DNA from: Sciurus carolinensis
Lineage: Eukaryota; Chordata; Mammalia; Rodentia; Sciuridae
NCBI RefSeq assembly: GCF_902686445.1
Contig: NC_062221.1
Coordinates: forward strand, 35,976,575 to 36,040,574
Direction: 5' to 3'
DNA length: 64,000 nt
Below the pieces are notes generated by a model. That model worked only from the letters and a program-made list of their open reading frames with translations, ran no database searches and was not told where the DNA came from. A program made the translations under genes and the position numbers. Below, piece after piece: positions 60,111-64,000 of this stretch (within the stretch, counting starts at the first letter, position 1; each line of letters opens with the position of its first letter).

Positions 60111-60719
60111 AGGCTATGGGTGGACGAGAAAGGGGAAGAGGGCTAGAAAGACCACAATCTGCTCAAAGTAGTTAGGGAAAAATGTTATTTGGAGATTATT
60201 TTGAGAGGAAGAGAAAAATTTTAATGAGACTTTGTCCTGCTTATAAGAGGAATTTAAAATAGGAAACAGATAAAGAGGCATTTCATGAAATATTATTTTA
60301 CATTTAAAGGACAATTGTATTTGTGTTTTCCTAATAAATTTCACTAAAAATCTAGGTTGCTTTCAATCATATTTTGGTTATTAAATTATTGTGTTGTTTT
60401 TGTTGCTGTTGGATCACTGATTTTGTTGTTATTCTCATCACAATAATCATCATCATTATTTTAAGAGAACTATATGTCAGGAAAAGTTACAAACCCAAAT
60501 TCAGAAGTGTTAAAATTTCAGGTTTTTTTTTTTCCCCCCAATACTCTAATACTTAGGATTGCTCCTTAATTCGCTTTAGGGTTCTGCATAAACTTTAAAT
60601 TTTTGGCAAAAGAAGACTTTATAATAATAGTTAACTTAAATACAGCATTTTTATAAACTCAAGAAAGTGAAATAAACTTACTATAGAAAACACATGTTTA
60701 AACATAGATTGTTTCATTT

Positions 60720-61260
60720 TTCTCCTTTCAGATACTCGAACAAAAATTCTGAAGGTAGTTTATGGTGGCAAATGAGCTGTATTGAAATCTCCCATTGTCA
60801 CTGGATCTGGGTCCAAAGTAGCTCCCAAAGATTCAGGACCAGTGGGGTCCTTTGCATATGTGATGGAAAAGAATTTTAAAACGTGTTGGTAAAGGTTCAA
60901 AGATTTATTTAGGAAAGCAAGGAATACTCATTCAAGGGAAAATGTGTACCATAACAAGAGTGAGAGATGCTTTTGAGGTTCCTGGCTCCTCTTTTAAAGA
61001 AAACTTGATGAGGGGATTAATTGGGACGGTATGTGAGGATGACATGACTGGTCTTTCTTGGGATCCTGGGCCTGACTATGATATCCATTATCTGATTAGT
61101 AGCCAATATTGGTAAGTCCTCTAAATTACAGGTTTCTTAACATTTTCTGTTTCTCTTTATCTATTTACTGAGCTAGTGAACAGTGCATAGGTGATTTTCA
61201 AAAGTGAGTGGATTTATGGTAATTTTAAAATTTACAGATTTTCTAGAAATTTGGGAGTGA
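60720..61260. other. Unassigned, LTR-like segment
   Basis: gtaaaggttcaaagatttat followed by ttaggaaagcaaggaatact looks like the antisense 3' part of an LTR (reversed poly(A) signal). Matched ends were not found. Confidence 0.3.
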
Positions 61261-61304
61261 CAGGTCTCAAAATGTATATAAAAACTTAAATTAAAATTAC
61301 ATTT

Positions 61305-61912
61305 TCACCATTTGACCCACCATTTGACCCATCTATCCCACTCCTCAGTTTATAACCAAAGGACTTAAAATCAGCATACTACAGTGATGCAGCCACATCA
61401 ATGTTTATAGAAGCTCAGTTCACAATAGCTAGATTGTGGAACCAACTGAGATGCCCTTCAATTGATGAATGGATAAAGAAACTATGGTATATATACACAA
61501 TGGAATATTACTCAGTCATAAAGAAGAATAAAATTATGGCATTTGCTGGATAATGAGTGAAGTTGGAAAATATCATGCTAAGTGAAATAGGCTAAGCCCA
61601 AAACACCAAAGACTGAATGTTTTCTCTGATAAGTGGATGACAATATATAACAAGGTGGGGTGGCAGGGGGAAGGAAGAAGAATGAAGGAACTTGGGATGG
61701 TGTAGATGAAAATGGGGTAGGAGGGGTTGGGGATGGAAAGATAGAATGAAACAGACAGTATTACCCTATGTTTGTGTATGATTACATGAATGGGGTGAAC
61801 TACATTGTGTACAACCATAGAAATGAAAAGTCGTACCTCATTTGTGTACAATGAATCAAAATGCAGTCTGTGAAAATAAAAAACATTTTAAGAAGAAAAA
61901 GTAAATTACAGG
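61305..61912 (+). mobile_element. 5'-truncated L1, ORF2 end and 3' UTR
   Basis: A duplicated catttgaccca marks the left end. It continues tctatcccactcctcagttt, ccaaaggacttaaaatcagc, tatatacacaatggaatatt, actcagtcataaagaagaat (all L1 ORF2 C-terminal), then a 3' UTR with gtgtacaatgaatcaaaatg and cagtctgtgaaaataaaaaa. ORF2 frames are broken. The A-rich tail (61875-61905) leads directly into the 5' end of the next L1. Confidence 0.85.
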
Positions 61913-62093
61913 AGGATCCAAGATGGCGGACTAGAGGGAGGCTGCATTCCGTGTTGCTCCGTAACTCTGGTTTCAAGCAGAGGATATCTGTTCTTGGTGA
62001 GGCAGTTTTTGCTGCTTATCGATTCCCTGCTGTTTACCCCATTTGTCTGCTGTGATGACCTGCAGTCTGCCAGCATATCAACGCCTTTTTTGA

Positions 62094-62399
62094 GTGAAGA
62101 TTGCTCACTGTCAGGCGCCTATCATCCATCATTTGCCTGCCTCTTGCCTTTCCATCGCCTGCCTTACATCACCCAATGCACGAGGTTCACCTCCCGATCA
62201 CCCGACAACAGTCAGCAAACTGATCACTGACCAGTGGAGCACCAACTGCCTGTCAGAAAAGGACTTCAGATTATACATGATTAAGATGATTCGCAAAGCA
62301 AAGGATGAGTTAAGAGAGCAAATGCAGGCAATGAATGATAATACCAATAAGCTGAAAGAGCAACTGCAAGAAGCAAAAGATCATTTCAACAAGAGATAG
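62094..62399 (+). pseudogene. L1 ORF1, N-terminal/coiled-coil remnant
   Basis: The frame 62094-62399 includes SEKDFRLYMIKMIRKAKDEL and EQLQEAKDHFNKR, the charged, heptad-like region that opens the ORF1p coiled coil. The part before about 62250 is 5' UTR read through. It stops at 62397-62399. The trimerising coil and the RRM-like domain that should follow are not there. The next recognisable ORF1 sequence starts at about 62416. Confidence 0.75.
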
Positions 62400-62415
62400 A
62401 GATTATATTATTATA

Positions 62416-62780
62416 ATGAAAATGCCTAACATTCAAAATAAAGATAGGATTTTGAAGACCGCAAGAGAAAAGCATCAGATTACCTATAGGGGGAAACCAA
62501 TATGGATGGCAGTCGAATTCTCAACCCAGACTGTAAAAGCTAGAAGGGCCTGGAACAACATATTTCAAACTCTGAAAGAACATGGTTGCCAACCAAGAAT
62601 CTAGAACCAGCAAAACTAACCTTCAGATTTGAAGATGAAATAAAATCCTTCCATGATAAACATAAGTTAAAAGAATTTATAAATAGAAAGCCTGCGCTAC
62701 AGAATGTTCTCAACAAAATATTCCATGAGGAGGAAATGAAAAACAACGATGTAGGTCAGCAAAGGGAGGAACTACCTTAG
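62416..62780 (+). pseudogene. L1 ORF1, C-terminal domain remnant, frameshifted
   Basis: MPNIQNKDRILKTAREKHQI, then RAWNNIFQTLKEHGCQPRI, are the nucleic-acid-binding C-terminal domain of ORF1p. At about 62600 the frame shifts, and the conserved end EPAKLTFRFEDEIKSF, NRKPALQNVLNKIF continues in another frame to a stop at 62778-62780. Confidence 0.85.
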
Positions 62781-62836
62781 AGAAAAAACATTCAAAGGAG
62801 AAACCAAGCCAACGTAAAAACCAAAAATAAGCCCAA

Positions 62837-64000
62837 ATGACTGAGAATACGAATCATATCTCAATAATAACCCTGAATGTTAATGGCCTAAATTCATCAA
62901 TCAAAAGGCATAGACTGACAGAATGGATTAAAAAGAAAGACCCAACAATATGCTGCCTTTAAGAGATTCATCTCATAGAAAAAGACATCCACAGACTAAA
63001 GGTGAAAGGATGGGAAAAAACCTACCACACACATGGACTCAGTAAAAAAGTGGGGGTTTCCATCCTTATATCAAATAAAGTGGACTTTAAGCCAAAGTTA
63101 GTTAGAAGGGATAAAGAAGGACATTTCATACTGCTTAAGGGAACCATAAATCAGGAAGACATAAAATAGTAAATATTTATGCTCCAAACAATGGTGCATC
63201 CCTATACATCAAACAAATCCTTCCCAATTTCAGGAATCACATAGACCACAACACAATAATTCTGGGTGATTTTAACACACCGCTGTCACCACTAGATAGA
63301 TCTTCCAAACAAAAACCAACCAAAGAAACCATAGAACTCAATAACACAATCAATAACCTAGACTTAATAGACATATATAGAATATTCCATCCATCAATGA
63401 GCAGATTCACTTTCTTCTTAGCAGCACATGAAACCTTCTCGAAAACAGACCATATGTTATGCCACAAAGCAGCCCTTAGGAAATGCAAAAAAATAGAGAT
63501 ACCCCTTTGTGTTCTATCAGATCATAATGGATTGAGAGTAGAAATCAATGACAAAATAAAGAACAGAAATTACTCCAACACCTGGAGATTAAATAATATG
63601 CTATTGAATGAAACATGGATAACAGAAAACATCAGAGAGGAGATAAAAAAAAATTCTTAGAGGTCAATGAGAATTACAATACAACATATCAAAATCTCTG
63701 GGACACTATGAAAGCAGCATTAAGAGGAAAATTCATTGCATGGAGCGCATTCCAGAAAAGAATGAAAAGTCAACAACTAAATGACCTAACATTACAGCTC
63801 AAAGCCCTAGAAAAAGAGGTATAGAATAACAGCAAAAGTAGTAGAAGACAGGAAATAATTAAAATCAGAGCTGAAATCAATGAAATTGAAATGAAAGAAA
63901 CTATTCAAAAAATTGACAAAACAAAAAGTTGGTTCTTTGAAAAAGAGAGCAAATAGACAAACCCTTAGCCACACTTACAAAGAGAAGGAGAGAGAAAACT
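62837..64000 (+). pseudogene. L1 ORF2, endonuclease domain remnant (partial)
   Basis: The start ATG at 62837 gives LNVNGLNSSIKRHRLTEWI, the apurinic-type endonuclease N-terminus. Later motifs GDFNTPLSPLDRS and SDHNGLRVEIN keep the catalytic Asp, Asn and His-bearing signatures. Lesions: TAA at 62960-62962, exactly before the catalytic Glu motif; a one-base frameshift near 63165 in the IYAPN region; a frameshift in an A run near 63650; TAG at 63822-63824; and another shift near 63950. The reverse transcriptase domain lies beyond the window. Confidence 0.9.

Larger units (their letters stand above)
61913..64000 (+). mobile_element. L1 retrotransposon with 5' end, mutated, running off the window
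   Basis: It begins at aggaggatccaagatggcgg, which has the ccaagatggc motif near the start of mammalian L1 5' UTRs. In order: a 5' UTR (to about 62250), remnants of ORF1 (62094-62780), a 56-bp spacer and ORF2 (from 62837) cut by the window edge. L1 encodes an RNA-binding chaperone (ORF1p) and an endonuclease/reverse transcriptase (ORF2p). ORF1 lacks its middle and ORF2 carries several stops and frameshifts, so this copy is inactive. It sits head-to-tail behind the truncated L1 at 61305. Confidence 0.9.

Noticed and set aside
62094..62230. Possible novel peptide upstream of the coiled-coil segment
   Set aside because: It is L1 5' UTR read in an open frame, and the recognised ORF1 sequence begins later.

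Overview
The window looks like AT-rich, gene-poor mammalian nuclear DNA, most likely from a squirrel-family rodent (ground squirrel or marmot type). The taxonomic call is an inference from the SINEs. About twenty-five short elements carry either an ID-type (tRNA-Ala-like) body or a dimeric body with a 7SL/B1-like left half and an ID-like right half that reads 'gctggggatgtggctcagtgg'. The L1 and MaLR LTR tails are also of rodent type. I find no intact host protein-coding gene, no convincing spliced exon, no tRNA or rRNA gene and no CRISPR array. Nearly everything recognisable is retrotransposed.

Layout. 1-17 kb: scattered SINEs, a 5'-truncated L1 tail (4623-4837), old MIR/L2 relics and an LTR of the ERVL-MaLR type (14.7 kb). 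16.9-23.5 kb: a MaLR LTR abutting a 1.8-kb antisense ancient L1 3' end (17.3-19.1 kb), an L2 relic (20.5-21.3 kb), another MaLR LTR and three clustered SINEs. 23.5-36.8 kb: long stretches with no recognisable repeat, an L2 3' end (26.4-27.3 kb), a well-bounded solo ERV LTR with 6-bp target duplications (27397-27847), a second solo-like LTR (34463-34806), a GGAA/GAAA microsatellite, and further MaLR and L2 pieces.

36.9-41.6 kb is the most informative part. It holds an RPL21 processed pseudogene, a truncated L1, and a KRAB zinc-finger retrocopy that has split an older SINE and itself carries a younger SINE. Most of these carry matching target-site duplications. 42-59 kb: SINEs, MIRs, MaLR LTRs and repeat-poor AT-rich DNA, with a dense SINE cluster at 55.5-56.5 kb. 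59-64 kb: three L1 tails or fragments, then a 5'-complete but mutated L1 (from about 61913). Its ORF1 has lost its middle domains and its ORF2 endonuclease region is broken; the element runs off the right edge.

How the parts work together: there is no operon or pathway. The window is a record of L1-driven retrotransposition (SINEs, processed pseudogenes, truncated L1s) and of ERV/MaLR insertion. I did not find a previously undescribed biological system. The best leads are the layered insertion at 38.5-41.6 kb, the two LTRs with the same promoter/poly(A) layout, the head-to-tail L1 pair with an ORF1 deletion, and several retroposed-looking segments I could not name.
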